DNA from: Alloyangia mangrovi | Lineage (GTDB): Bacteria; Pseudomonadota; Alphaproteobacteria; Rhodobacterales; Rhodobacteraceae | Length of the DNA: 64,000 nucleotides | Direction of reading: 5' to 3' | NCBI RefSeq assembly: GCF_002300555.2 | Contig: NZ_NTHN02000004.1 | Location: 105,137 to 169,136, forward strand | Part shown: positions 35,346 to 43,387 of the stretch, one piece after another | Numbering within the stretch: position 1 is the first letter of the stretch | Layout: every line of letters starts with the position of its first letter | Notes under the pieces: generated by a model | The model's database searches: none | What the model was told of the DNA's origin: nothing | Seen by the model: only the letters and a program-made list of their open reading frames with translations | Made by a program: the position numbers and the translations under genes

Positions 35346-35721
35346 CATGGCCATACTGGTGCTCCTCGTCGGCACGCTCACCTACGCCTGGGTGGTGGAT
35401 CGCCGGGTGCGTGTCCTGATGGCGGCGCTGCGCGAGCTCGAGCCGATGATCGGCAGCTTCTCCGCCGCGGTGGACAAGTCCGAAAGCGCGGTCTCGGCGC
35501 TGCGGGCCGCCGGTCAGCAAGCAGGTGAGCAGGCCGCGGAAAGCCGCGCCCGCCGCCATCGCGAGCCCGAGCTGAGCCGCAGCGACGCGGCCCGCGGCGA
35601 AGCGCCCTCGTTCCGCACCACGCGCGAGCGGCCGAACCGCCCGACCGGCACCGCCTCGGTGTCGGGCAAGTCGGAGCTGGTGCGCGGCTTCTTCGAAACC
35701 GTGCGCAACCGGGAGGCCTGA
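35329..35721 (+). CDS. DUF6468-like membrane protein of the fliM operon
   Basis: This 130-residue protein has an N-terminal membrane helix (about 3-22, FLIDMAILVLLVGTLTYAWV), a short coiled coil (about 25-60), and a basic, disordered C-terminal tail. Position and layout match the small DUF6468-type protein that follows fliM in alphaproteobacterial flagellar clusters. Its function is not known. A motor or C-ring accessory is likely from context. It overlaps fliM by 17 bases and precedes the motE-like gene by 5. Confidence 0.7.
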   Translation: MSFLIDMAILVLLVGTLTYAWVVDRRVRVLMAALRELEPMIGSFSAAVDKSESAVSALRAAGQQAGEQAAESRARRHREPELSRSDAARGEAPSFRTTRERPNRPTGTASVSGKSELVRGFFETVRNREA

Positions 35722-35726
35722 ACCAG

Positions 35727-36377
35727 ATGCGCCCGATCACCTTCCTGCTCGTGGGTCTTGCGGTCGCCGTGATCGGCAAGATCGGCGTGACCCTCGCCAA
35801 CGAGCCCAAGCTCGCCTCTGTCACCGAGCCGCCGCGGGCCGAGCAGGCGATGTTCGTCGGCGCCGCCTCTGCGGCCGCCAGCAGCGAGCCGGAGCCCGTG
35901 CCGGCCAAGGCCACGGCGGCAGCGGCGGATCCGGCGATGCTCTGCGAAGGCGGTCCCGAAGAGCTGCTGGCCTCGATCCGTGCCGAGCGCGAGCTGCTGG
36001 TGGCGCAAAAGGACCGCTATGCGCAGCGCGAGGCCGAGATCGAGCTGGCGCGCGAGACGCTGGAGATCGAACAGCAGCGGCTGGCGGATCTCAAGGTCGA
36101 GCTCGACGGCCTTCTGGAGAAGGTCAAGGCGGCGCATACCTCCGACGTCGATCGGCTGGTGGCGCTCTATCGGAACATGAAGCCCAAGGATGCGGCGACG
36201 ATCATGGACGATCTCGACATCGAGGTTTCGGTCATGGTTCTCGGCACGATGAACGAGCGCGACGCGGCGCCGATCATGGCCGCGCTGAACCCGGTGCGGG
36301 CGCGGGCGATCTCGCAGATCATTCTCGAACGCTCCAAGCTGCCGGGCGACCAGCGGCTCGACGACATCCGTCTCTGA
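35727..36377 (+). CDS. MotE-like periplasmic chaperone (MgtE N-domain type)
   Basis: This 216-residue protein has an N-terminal signal or anchor (about 1-24), an Ala/Pro linker, a long coiled coil (about 75-130, AERELLVAQKDRYAQREAEI), and a C-terminal MgtE-N-like domain (about 140-205). The domain reads RLVALYRNMKPKDAATIMDD, then ISQIILERSKLPGD. In rhizobia MotE is a periplasmic chaperone that stabilises MotC. Interestingly a large exported unknown protein lies at 17671. It ends the fliL-fliM operon, just before a hairpin. Confidence 0.78.
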   Translation: MRPITFLLVGLAVAVIGKIGVTLANEPKLASVTEPPRAEQAMFVGAASAAASSEPEPVPAKATAAAADPAMLCEGGPEELLASIRAERELLVAQKDRYAQREAEIELARETLEIEQQRLADLKVELDGLLEKVKAAHTSDVDRLVALYRNMKPKDAATIMDDLDIEVSVMVLGTMNERDAAPIMAALNPVRARAISQIILERSKLPGDQRLDDIRL

Positions 36378-36393
36378 TCAGTCTTCCTTCGTC

Positions 36394-36427
36394 AGAACGC
36401 CGGCCCGCATCTGCGGACCGGCGTTCT
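36394..36427. terminator. Hairpin at the end of the flagellar locus
   Basis: A perfect 10-bp inverted repeat AGAACGCCGG / CCGGCGTTCT with a 14-base loop lies between the convergent motE-like and ABC-transporter genes. There is no long T run on either side, so termination is likely but not certain. Confidence 0.65.
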
Positions 36428-36451
36428 TGCATCTGGCGTATCGCTTGGGGT

Positions 36452-38152
36452 TCAGCTCGCCAGTTCGTAATAGGCCGCCTTCGCCTCGATCAGCGCGTCA
36501 TGGCTGCCGCGCTCGACCACGCGGCCCTGCTCCAGCACCACGATGTGGTCGGCGTCGCGCACGGTGTTGAGTCGGTGGGCGATGACCAGCGTCGTGCGCC
36601 CGACTGCCAGCCGAGACAGCGCCGCCTGGACCTCGCGCTCGGTGGTCCGGTCGAGCGCAGAGGTTGCCTCGTCGAGCAGCAGGATCGGCGGGTTCTTCAG
36701 GAACACCCGGGCGATGGCCACCCGTTGCCGCTGCCCGCCAGAGAGCATCACGCCGCGCTCGCCGACCACCGTGTCGAGCCCCTCGGGCAGGGTCTCGACC
36801 AGCGGGGCGAGCTGGGCGTGGGCGACGGCGGCGAGGATCTCCTCCTCGGTGGCGCCGAGCTTGCCGTAGGCGATGTTGTCGCGCAGCGTGCCGCCGAAGA
36901 GGAAGACGTCCTGCGACACCAGCCCGATCTGGCTGCGCAGCGAGGCGAGGGTCATCTTCTGGATCGGCACGCCGTCGATGCGGATCTCGCCGCCGGTCGG
37001 CTCGTAGAACCGTGGCAGCAGCGCCATGAGGCTCGACTTGCCGGCGCCCGAAGGGCCGACCAGCGCCACGGTCTCGCCGGGGTGGATGTCGAGCGAGACC
37101 CCATGCAGCACCCCGCGCGCCCCGTCGTAGGTGAAGCTGACCTTGTCGAAGGTGATTTCGCCGCGAAACCTCGGGGCCTCGATGGCATCTGGAGCGTCGG
37201 TGATATCGGCCTCGGTGGCCAGAAGCTCGGTGTAGCGGCGGAAACCGGCGATGCCGCGGGGGTAGGTCTCCATCACCGCGGCGATCTTTTCGAGCGGGCG
37301 GAAGAAGACGTTGACCAGCAGCAGGAAGCCGACGAAGCCGCCCTCCGAAAGCGTGCCGTTGAACACGAAGCCCGCGCCGGCCACCATGACCACCACCTGC
37401 ACCATGCGCATGCCGCTGTAGTGCAGCGCGGTGAGCTTGGCGAGGATGCGGTAGGCGTCGAGCTTGGTCTCGCGGTAGCGGCTGTTGTCCCGCTCAAAGA
37501 GCGCGCGTTCGTGCGGCTCGTTGGAGAAGGCCTGCACCACGCGGATGCCGCCGAGGCTTTCTTCGAGCCGCACGTTGAAGGCGCCGACGCGGCCGTAGAT
37601 GGCCTGCCATGTCTGCGTCATCCGTCCGCCGTAGACGGCGATCAGCCAGACCATCACCGGCACGATCACCAGTGTCATCAGCGCCAGCGGCAGGTGGATC
37701 CAGGCCATGAGGCCGAAGGCCCCGGCAAAGGTCATGATGGCGATGAAGAGATCCTCGGGGCCGTGGTGCGCGACCTCGCCGATCTCCTCGAGATCGCGGG
37801 TCACCCGGGCGACCAGCTTGCCGGTCTCGGCGCGGTCGAACCAGCCCCAACTCAGCTTTGTCAGATGCGCGAAGGCCTTGCTGCGCATCTCGGTCTCTAT
37901 GTTGATGCCCAGCTTATGGCCCCAGTAGGTGACCACGATCATCAACCCTGCGTTGATCAGGTAGACCACCACCAGCCCAACCGCGGCGAGCAGCGTCAGC
38001 GTCCAGTTGCCGCCGGGCAGCAGGTGGTCGATGAAGCCGGCTATGGCCAAGGGGAAGGCCAGCTCGAGCAGGCCTGAGGCGACGGCCGAGCCGAAGTCGA
38101 GCCAGAAGAGCCGCATGTGCGGGCGGTAATAGGCGAAGAACTGGCGCAGCAT
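36452..38152 (-). CDS. ABC exporter, fused membrane and ATPase domains
   Basis: This 566-residue half-transporter has about six membrane helices in residues 15-290 (LLELAFPLAIAGFI, FLLLVNVFFRPLEKIAAVME). A nucleotide-binding domain follows at about 330-560: Walker A GPSGAGKSS, signature LSGGQRQRVAIARVF, Walker B ILLLDEATSALD and an H-loop IAHRLNT. Such homodimeric exporters move lipids, drugs or siderophores. The start at 38152 (MLRQFFAYY) has GGGAGA upstream and is preferred over an in-frame ATG at 38215. It lies downstream of the siderophore receptor on the same strand, so siderophore handling is the best guess. Confidence 0.85.
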   Translation of the reverse strand: MLRQFFAYYRPHMRLFWLDFGSAVASGLLELAFPLAIAGFIDHLLPGGNWTLTLLAAVGLVVVYLINAGLMIVVTYWGHKLGINIETEMRSKAFAHLTKLSWGWFDRAETGKLVARVTRDLEEIGEVAHHGPEDLFIAIMTFAGAFGLMAWIHLPLALMTLVIVPVMVWLIAVYGGRMTQTWQAIYGRVGAFNVRLEESLGGIRVVQAFSNEPHERALFERDNSRYRETKLDAYRILAKLTALHYSGMRMVQVVVMVAGAGFVFNGTLSEGGFVGFLLLVNVFFRPLEKIAAVMETYPRGIAGFRRYTELLATEADITDAPDAIEAPRFRGEITFDKVSFTYDGARGVLHGVSLDIHPGETVALVGPSGAGKSSLMALLPRFYEPTGGEIRIDGVPIQKMTLASLRSQIGLVSQDVFLFGGTLRDNIAYGKLGATEEEILAAVAHAQLAPLVETLPEGLDTVVGERGVMLSGGQRQRVAIARVFLKNPPILLLDEATSALDRTTEREVQAALSRLAVGRTTLVIAHRLNTVRDADHIVVLEQGRVVERGSHDALIEAKAAYYELAS

Positions 38153-38203
38153 CCGGCTGTCTCCCGAGGGTCGTGGCGCGATCCTGCCTGCGAAAGGCAG
38201 AAA

Positions 38204-38234
38204 GGGGCCCCGCATCCATAGACGCGGCGCCCCG
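38204..38234 (-). terminator. Imperfect hairpin after the receptor gene
   Basis: On the minus strand GGGGC-GCCGCGTC-TATGGATGCGG-GGCCCC folds into an interrupted stem followed by TTTCTGCCTTT, 20 bases past the receptor stop. It may terminate or attenuate transcription before the ABC exporter. Confidence 0.5.
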
Positions 38235-38253
38235 TCTTGTCAGGTGGAAGGGA

Positions 38254-40389
38254 TCACCACTTGTAGGTCAGACGGGCCTGAACCGTGCGACCGTCACCGT
38301 AGTAGCAGCCGAAGGAGCCGCAGTTGGCCACATAGGCCTCGTCGGTGAGGTTGCTTACGTTGACCGAGACCTGCATGTCCTCGGTGACCGCATAGGACGC
38401 CTGCAGGTCCAGAAGGGTCACGTCGTCCATGTGGTAGAGGTTGGCCGCGTCGCCGTAGCGCTCGCCGATGTAGCGCGCGCCGCCGCCGAGGGTGAGCCCG
38501 TCCAGCGTCGAGCCCGAGGCAAAGGTGTAGTTCGCCCAGAGGCTGGCGTTGTGCAGCGGCGCGTTCGGCATGTCGAGGCCGTCGTAGTCGCCGCCTTCCT
38601 GCTCGGCACGGTTCCACGCATAGGCGCCGCGCAGGTTCCAACCGCCGTCGAGATCGACCGAGGCCTCGAGTTCGAGGCCCTGCGAATGCACCTCGCCGAC
38701 CTGACGCTCGTCGCCGATGCCGCTGGCGTCGGTGACCGGGGTCTTCACGTTGGTCTGGCGCAGGTCGTAGATCGCCGCGCTGAAGAAGCCGTTGAAGCCG
38801 AGCGGCTGGTACTTCACCCCGGCCTCCCACTGCTTGCCCTCGGTTGCCTTGAAGGGGGTGCCGCTGTTGTCGACGCCGATCTCGGGATCGAAGGAGGTGG
38901 TGTAGCTCAGGTAGGGCGCGACACCATTGGCGTAGACGTAGCTCAGGCCGGCACGCCCGGTGGTCGCCTCGTCGTCTTGGTCGATGTCGGTGTTGCTCTC
39001 GTAGATGTCGCCTGCCCAGTCCATCCAGGTCGACGCGGTGCCGGTCTGGTTGGCCCAGTCATGCCGCAGCGCCAGCGAGGCGCGCCAGTTGCCGAAGGCG
39101 AGCTCGTCCTGCGCATAGAGGCCGATCTGCTCGAGCGTAAGATCGTTGGTCTCGGAGTACCACGGGTCGCTCAGGTTGGCGCCGCCGTAGGAGGGGTTCG
39201 AGAAGCTGATCGAATCGGCGTTGAGGAAGTCGGTGGTCTCGTCGATGCCATAGCGACGCATGTCGAGCCCCAGCACCAGACGGTGGTTGACCGCGCCGGT
39301 GTCAAGCTGGCCGTTGAGCCGCAGATCGAGGTTCTGCGAGAAGCTCGCCTCGGTGGTGCCATTGGCGCCGCGGGTGATGGTGTCGCCGTCGGCGACGGGG
39401 TTGTTGACGTAGAAGCCGGTGTAGTCCCAGTCGAACTTCTGGTAGCGGAAGTTCGCGTCGACCGACCAGTCGCTGCTCAGCTCATGGCTCAGCTCGAAGC
39501 CGAGGTTGAGCATCTCGCGCTCGCTCTCGTCGTCGCTGGGATCGCCAGCATAGAAGTCACGCAGATCCTCGTCGTCGGCCTCGCCGACCAGATCGTAAGG
39601 GATGCCCGCCGGGGTGATCGGGCTGTCCTTCTGCCAGGCGCCGAGGAATTGCAGAGAGGTCTGCGCGGTCGGCTCCCAGCGGGTGGCGAGGCCGAGATAG
39701 CGGCGGCTGTTCTCCAGCTCTTCCACGTCTTCCTCGCTGTCGCGCGCCACGGCGGTGACGCGGGCGGCGAAAGTGTCGCTGAAGGCGTGGTTGTAGTCGA
39801 TGAAGCCCTCGGTCGCCTTGGGATCACCGGCTCCGACGCCGACCTCTCCGAAGCTGAGGAACTGCGCGCGTTTCTGGATCTGGTTGATCACGCCGCCGGG
39901 GATGCCGGCGCCGTAGAGCACCGAGGCCGGACCCTTCAGCACCTCGACCCGCTCGAGCGAGTAGACCTCGAAGGAGGGTGCGCCGCGCTCGCGCAGCAGG
40001 CGCAGGCCGTTGAGATATTGGGCGTTGCCGCCATTGAAGCCGCGGATCGTCGGCGCGTCGAAGCGCGGGTCGGTGCCGTAGGGTTGCGCGGTGACGCCGG
40101 CGGTGTAGCCGAGCGTGTCGCCGAGCGTGGTGGCGCCCTGGTCCTCGATCTGCTCGCCGGTGATCACCGAGATCGACTGCGGCGTCTCGAGGATCGGCGT
40201 GCCGGTCTTGGTGGCGGTCTGCGCCGTAGTGGCGACATAGCCGGGCACCGGGTCCGACGGATCGTATTCCCCCTCGAGCACGAGCTCGCCCAGGTCGAAG
40301 AGGTCTGCGGTGGATTGCGCCTGCGCGGCCCCGGCGAGGGCGAGCAGGCTGGCGCTGGCCAGGAGCGTCAGGCGGAGGGTACTTGTCAT
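38254..40389 (-). CDS. TonB-dependent siderophore receptor
   Basis: This 711-residue outer-membrane receptor starts at 40389 with a signal peptide ending GAAQAQ. The plug domain (about 60-170) shows ETPQSISVITGEQIEDQGA, TIRGFNGGNAQYLNGLRL and RVEVLKGPASVLYGAG, typical of FhuA/FcuA/FpvA-class ferric-siderophore receptors. The rest is a 22-strand barrel ending in a terminal Trp after VQARLTYKW. Energy comes from TonB-ExbBD, not encoded here. An AraC regulator gene lies 46 bases upstream on the same strand, and an ABC exporter lies downstream. Ferrichrome- or hydroxamate-like ligands are plausible but unproven. Confidence 0.93.
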   Translation of the reverse strand: MTSTLRLTLLASASLLALAGAAQAQSTADLFDLGELVLEGEYDPSDPVPGYVATTAQTATKTGTPILETPQSISVITGEQIEDQGATTLGDTLGYTAGVTAQPYGTDPRFDAPTIRGFNGGNAQYLNGLRLLRERGAPSFEVYSLERVEVLKGPASVLYGAGIPGGVINQIQKRAQFLSFGEVGVGAGDPKATEGFIDYNHAFSDTFAARVTAVARDSEEDVEELENSRRYLGLATRWEPTAQTSLQFLGAWQKDSPITPAGIPYDLVGEADDEDLRDFYAGDPSDDESEREMLNLGFELSHELSSDWSVDANFRYQKFDWDYTGFYVNNPVADGDTITRGANGTTEASFSQNLDLRLNGQLDTGAVNHRLVLGLDMRRYGIDETTDFLNADSISFSNPSYGGANLSDPWYSETNDLTLEQIGLYAQDELAFGNWRASLALRHDWANQTGTASTWMDWAGDIYESNTDIDQDDEATTGRAGLSYVYANGVAPYLSYTTSFDPEIGVDNSGTPFKATEGKQWEAGVKYQPLGFNGFFSAAIYDLRQTNVKTPVTDASGIGDERQVGEVHSQGLELEASVDLDGGWNLRGAYAWNRAEQEGGDYDGLDMPNAPLHNASLWANYTFASGSTLDGLTLGGGARYIGERYGDAANLYHMDDVTLLDLQASYAVTEDMQVSVNVSNLTDEAYVANCGSFGCYYGDGRTVQARLTYKW

Positions 40390-40435
40390 GTCACGTCCCA
40401 CGATGCGGAATTTTTCCGAGTATTTATCTCGGGAT

Positions 40436-41464
40436 TTAGGGGCGCTCTTGAACGAGACTGCCGTGATTTGACGCAATCACGCGCGTTCTGGCCTTTCGCC
40501 AGGCGCCCGGGGTCTCGCCCTGCGCGGCGCGGAAGGCGCGGGTGAGATGCGCCTGGTCCGCGAAGCCCACCGCGGCGGCGATCTCTGCAAGGCCCATCGG
40601 CGTGTCGGTCATCAGCCCCATCGCCGCCTCCACCCGAAGCTGGGTCAGCCAGCGCTGCGGCGTGGTGCCGAGGCTCTGCTTGAAGGCGCGGGTCAGCCAG
40701 CTCTCGGACAGGCCGGCAAGCGCGGCCAGTTCGGCGACGTCGATTCGCCGGTGCAGCGCCGAGAGGGCATGGCTGCGCAGGTCGCGGATCACATGCGGCG
40801 GCAGCCCGCCGCGGCGGGGCTCGGCCTCGGTCGCGCCAAGGTCGAGCACCTCGCAGAGAAGCGCCGAGAGCAGGCCGTCGAGCATCATGTCGGGGCGGGA
40901 AGGGGTCTGCACCTCTTCGGCCAGCAGCGCGGCGAGCGGCTGGGTGCGGCTGTCGGTGGCGAGGAAATGCGCCTCGTCCATCCGGCGAGTCCCGCCTGCC
41001 GCACGCAGCCGCTGCGCCAGCGGTCCGGCCTCGAGGTGGAAGTCGAGATGCGCATAGTCCCGCTCTTCGGGCAGGGCGCTCCAGAGCGGCATGCCGGCGG
41101 GAATATAGAAGGCGCCGATCCCCTCCATCCAGGCTCCGCCCGGGGTGGTGCGCAACCGCAGCGCTTCTGCTTGCGCGCCGAGGAAGACCACCAGCCGCGG
41201 GTCGGGCGAGCGGTAGAAGCCGCCTGCACCGGCCTCGCCATGCACGTGCCAGACGTCGGCGATCGCACCGCCCCAGCGCCTCCAGCGCAGCGGGCGCGTG
41301 GGGCTGATGGCTCGGGTCTGCGATGTCATGCGGGGCATGAAGGTCATGGCGGCTCGCGTCGGTCGGGCAGGGAGGCGCGGCCTGCGGGACGTGGCGGACC
41401 CGGGTGCCGGCGGGGACTTTCGGCAGGAAAGACGTGGCGCTCGCCGGGGCGGGGCGCTGGTCAC
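40436..41464 (-). CDS. AraC-family regulator of the siderophore receptor
   Basis: As annotated this has 342 residues, starting at GTG 41464 because AAGGA lies 5 bases upstream. The first 39 residues are a Pro/Arg-rich stretch of low complexity, so ATG 41347 (303 residues), near the AraC norm, is a serious alternative without a clear ribosome-binding site. An N-terminal sensor domain (about 60-190) precedes two helix-turn-helix motifs: DVAELAALAGLSESWLTRAF and LAEIAAAVGFADQAHLTRAF. AraC regulators next to TonB receptors usually activate them when the siderophore is bound. It shares a transcript with the receptor. Confidence 0.82.
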   Translation of the reverse strand: MTSAPPRRAPRLSCRKSPPAPGSATSRRPRLPARPTRAAMTFMPRMTSQTRAISPTRPLRWRRWGGAIADVWHVHGEAGAGGFYRSPDPRLVVFLGAQAEALRLRTTPGGAWMEGIGAFYIPAGMPLWSALPEERDYAHLDFHLEAGPLAQRLRAAGGTRRMDEAHFLATDSRTQPLAALLAEEVQTPSRPDMMLDGLLSALLCEVLDLGATEAEPRRGGLPPHVIRDLRSHALSALHRRIDVAELAALAGLSESWLTRAFKQSLGTTPQRWLTQLRVEAAMGLMTDTPMGLAEIAAAVGFADQAHLTRAFRAAQGETPGAWRKARTRVIASNHGSLVQERP

Positions 41465-41759
41465 TGCATCCTTCTAGAAAATCCGACTACTTTAGTCAAG
41501 CAAGGCGCTGGGTTTGAGAGGGGCCGGGGACGGCGAATCGCGCCAGAGCAGAGTTACTGCGCGAGACGTGACCGGTCTGCGGGTGGTTGTCGCAAGGGAC
41601 GGGTAAAAATGCACAAATTGAAGGCATCATTTGAGTGAATTTCCAAGCGAACCCAAGGTCCACTTGTCCGACTCCGAATTTTCATACCAAATGGTTTGAT
41701 CACTCGCTATGGAACCGCAAATCGCTGCGGCGCGGCGAGGGCAGTCGAAAGGGCACGGC
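41465..41759. other. Divergent control region between the siderophore unit and the catabolic operon
   Basis: These 295 bases contain no convincing gene. They hold a 5-bp-arm palindrome GACTA-CTT-TAGTC (41485-41497) close to the AraC start, with TTGACT on the minus strand as a possible -35 box, and the RutR-like operator listed separately. The section 41600-41700 is AT-richer than the flanks, as expected for promoters. Confidence 0.5.
41683..41698 (+). promoter_or_regulatory. RutR-like operator before the catabolic operon
   Basis: CATACCA-AA-TGGTTTG is a near-perfect palindrome (six of seven arm positions). Its core ACCA-N2-TGGT equals the core of the known RutR operator (TTGACCA-N2-TGGTCAA). 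It lies 62 bases before the first gene of an operon that encodes a RutR-like regulator. Confidence 0.55.
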
Positions 41760-42560
41760 ATGAAACGATACTGGGCGGATTACAGCAGCAGGGAGTTTGC
41801 CACGCTCGACCGCGAGAAGCTGATCGCGGTGCTGCCGCTCGGCGCCATCGAACAGCACGGCCCGCATCTGCCCATGTCCGTCGACGCCGCCTCTGTCGAG
41901 GGCGTGGTCTCGCGTCTTGCCGGCGCGCTGCCCGATCACAGCCCGGTGGTCTTCCTGCCGACCCAGGCGGTGACCAAGAGCAACGAGCACAGCGCCTATC
42001 CGGGAAGCCTGACGCTTTCGGCCGAGACGCTGCTGCGGGTCTGGATCGAGATCGGCGCCTGCGTGGCGCGATCGGGCGTGCGCAAGATCGTCCTGCTCAA
42101 CGGCCATGGCGGCAATATCCCGGCGATGGATATCGTCGCCCGCGAACTGCGCGAGAAGCACAGGATGATGGCCTTTGCCCTGAGCTGGTTCGCCGCCGGG
42201 ATGCCCGAGGGCGTCTTCTCGGAGCGCGAGCTGCGCCACGGCATCCACGCCGGCGACATGGAAACCTCGGTGATGCTGGCGCTCGACCCCGGGAACGTCG
42301 ACATGTCCCACGCCCGCGACTTCCCCTCGCAGGCCGAGATCTGGGCGCAGGAGACCCCCTCGATCGCGCTGCCGGGCCCGGCCAAGCCCGCCTGGCTGAC
42401 GCAGGATCTCAGTAGCGCGGGTGCCTGCGGCGAGGCACATCTGGCCAGCGCCGAGAAGGGCGAGGCGACCCTCGATCATGCGGTGGCCCGGCTCATCGAC
42501 ATCTTCGACGAGATCGATCGCGCGCCGCTGTCGCGCCTCGACACGCAACCCGACTGGTAA
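41760..42560 (+). CDS. Creatininase-family amidohydrolase
   Basis: This 266-residue enzyme belongs to the creatininase fold, metal-dependent hydrolases that open cyclic amides (creatinine) or act on related amides. Metal-site motifs are visible: LGAIEQHGPHLPMSVDA (Glu, His, Asp), LLNGHGGN (His) and HAGDMETS (Glu). The start at 41760 has GAAAGGG 8 bases upstream. It is the first gene of a nine-gene operon behind a RutR-like operator. With a deaminase and an FAD enzyme in the same operon, opening the ring of a nitrogen heterocycle is the likely reaction. The substrate cannot be read from the sequence. Not MftE: no mycofactocin genes are near. Confidence 0.82.
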   Translation: MKRYWADYSSREFATLDREKLIAVLPLGAIEQHGPHLPMSVDAASVEGVVSRLAGALPDHSPVVFLPTQAVTKSNEHSAYPGSLTLSAETLLRVWIEIGACVARSGVRKIVLLNGHGGNIPAMDIVARELREKHRMMAFALSWFAAGMPEGVFSERELRHGIHAGDMETSVMLALDPGNVDMSHARDFPSQAEIWAQETPSIALPGPAKPAWLTQDLSSAGACGEAHLASAEKGEATLDHAVARLIDIFDEIDRAPLSRLDTQPDW

Positions 42561-42571
42561 GGAGCCCGCCC

Positions 42572-43387
42572 ATGCCCCTCGACACCACAGCTAGGTCCTC
42601 TGTGCAGGGCGCCGCGCAGATCGAGATGTCCCATGTCTTCAAGCGCTTCGACAATGGAACGCTGGCGCTGCAGGACATGGACCTCACCATCCGGCAGGGC
42701 GAGTTCGTCAGCCTGCTCGGTCCCTCGGGCTGCGGCAAGTCGACGGCGCTGCGGATGATCTCGGGACTGCTGGCGCCCTCATCGGGGCAGATCACCGTCA
42801 ACGGCCACGCGCCGGGCAAGGGTGTGCAGGGCGGCGACGTCAGCTTCGTCTTCCAGGAGCCGACGCTGATGCCTTGGGCCACGGTCTTCGACAACGTCTA
42901 CCTGCCGCTGAAGCTGCGCGGGCTCGGCCGCAAGCAGGCCGAAGCGCAGGTGACCGAGGCACTCGAGATGGTCGGTCTCGCCAAGTTCGGCGGCAGCTAT
43001 CCCCGTGAACTGTCGGGCGGCATGAAGATGCGCGTCTCGATCGCCCGCGCCATGGTCACCAAGCCGAAGCTGCTGCTGATGGACGAGCCCTTCGCGGCGC
43101 TCGACGAGATGACCCGCTTCAAGCTCAACAACGACGTGCTGAACCTCTGGCGGCGCAACGGGCTGACGGTGATTTTCGTCACCCACTCGGTGTTCGAGAG
43201 CGTCTACCTGTCGAGCCGTGTCGTGGTCATGGCGCCGCGCCCCGGCCGGGTGGTGCACGACATGGCGCTGCCCGATGCCACCACGCGCGACGAACATTAC
43301 CGCACCACGCCTGAATACGCCGAGACCTGCCGTCTCGTGTCGGATGCACTCGAAGGGACCATGGACGATGTCGACCTCAACCACTGA
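42572..43387 (+). CDS. ABC importer ATPase, nitrate/taurine/pyrimidine type
   Basis: This 271-residue ATPase shows Walker A GPSGCGKST at 50-58, a Q-loop FVFQEPTLMPWATV, signature LSGGMKMRVSIARAM and Walker B LLLMDEPFAALDE. The LMPW pattern after the Q-loop is typical of the SsuB/TauB/ThiZ group. It energises import with the permease at 43368 and the binding protein at 46827. It lies 11 bases after the creatininase gene and overlaps the permease start by 20 bases. Confidence 0.93.
   Translation: MPLDTTARSSVQGAAQIEMSHVFKRFDNGTLALQDMDLTIRQGEFVSLLGPSGCGKSTALRMISGLLAPSSGQITVNGHAPGKGVQGGDVSFVFQEPTLMPWATVFDNVYLPLKLRGLGRKQAEAQVTEALEMVGLAKFGGSYPRELSGGMKMRVSIARAMVTKPKLLLMDEPFAALDEMTRFKLNNDVLNLWRRNGLTVIFVTHSVFESVYLSSRVVVMAPRPGRVVHDMALPDATTRDEHYRTTPEYAETCRLVSDALEGTMDDVDLNH

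Noticed and set aside
38173..40545. Long open frame of 790 codons antisense to the siderophore receptor
   Set aside because: It mirrors the receptor gene in high-GC DNA, has repetitive Val/Gly/Arg/His composition, no recognisable domain and no ribosome-binding site. The same holds for long antisense frames at 45729-47801, 56461-59634, 61781-63889, 17596-19314 and 8133-9920.
41760..42560. MftE or creatininase proper
   Set aside because: The fold motifs fit the whole family. No mycofactocin genes and no creatinase or sarcosine oxidase genes are nearby, so a specific name is not justified.
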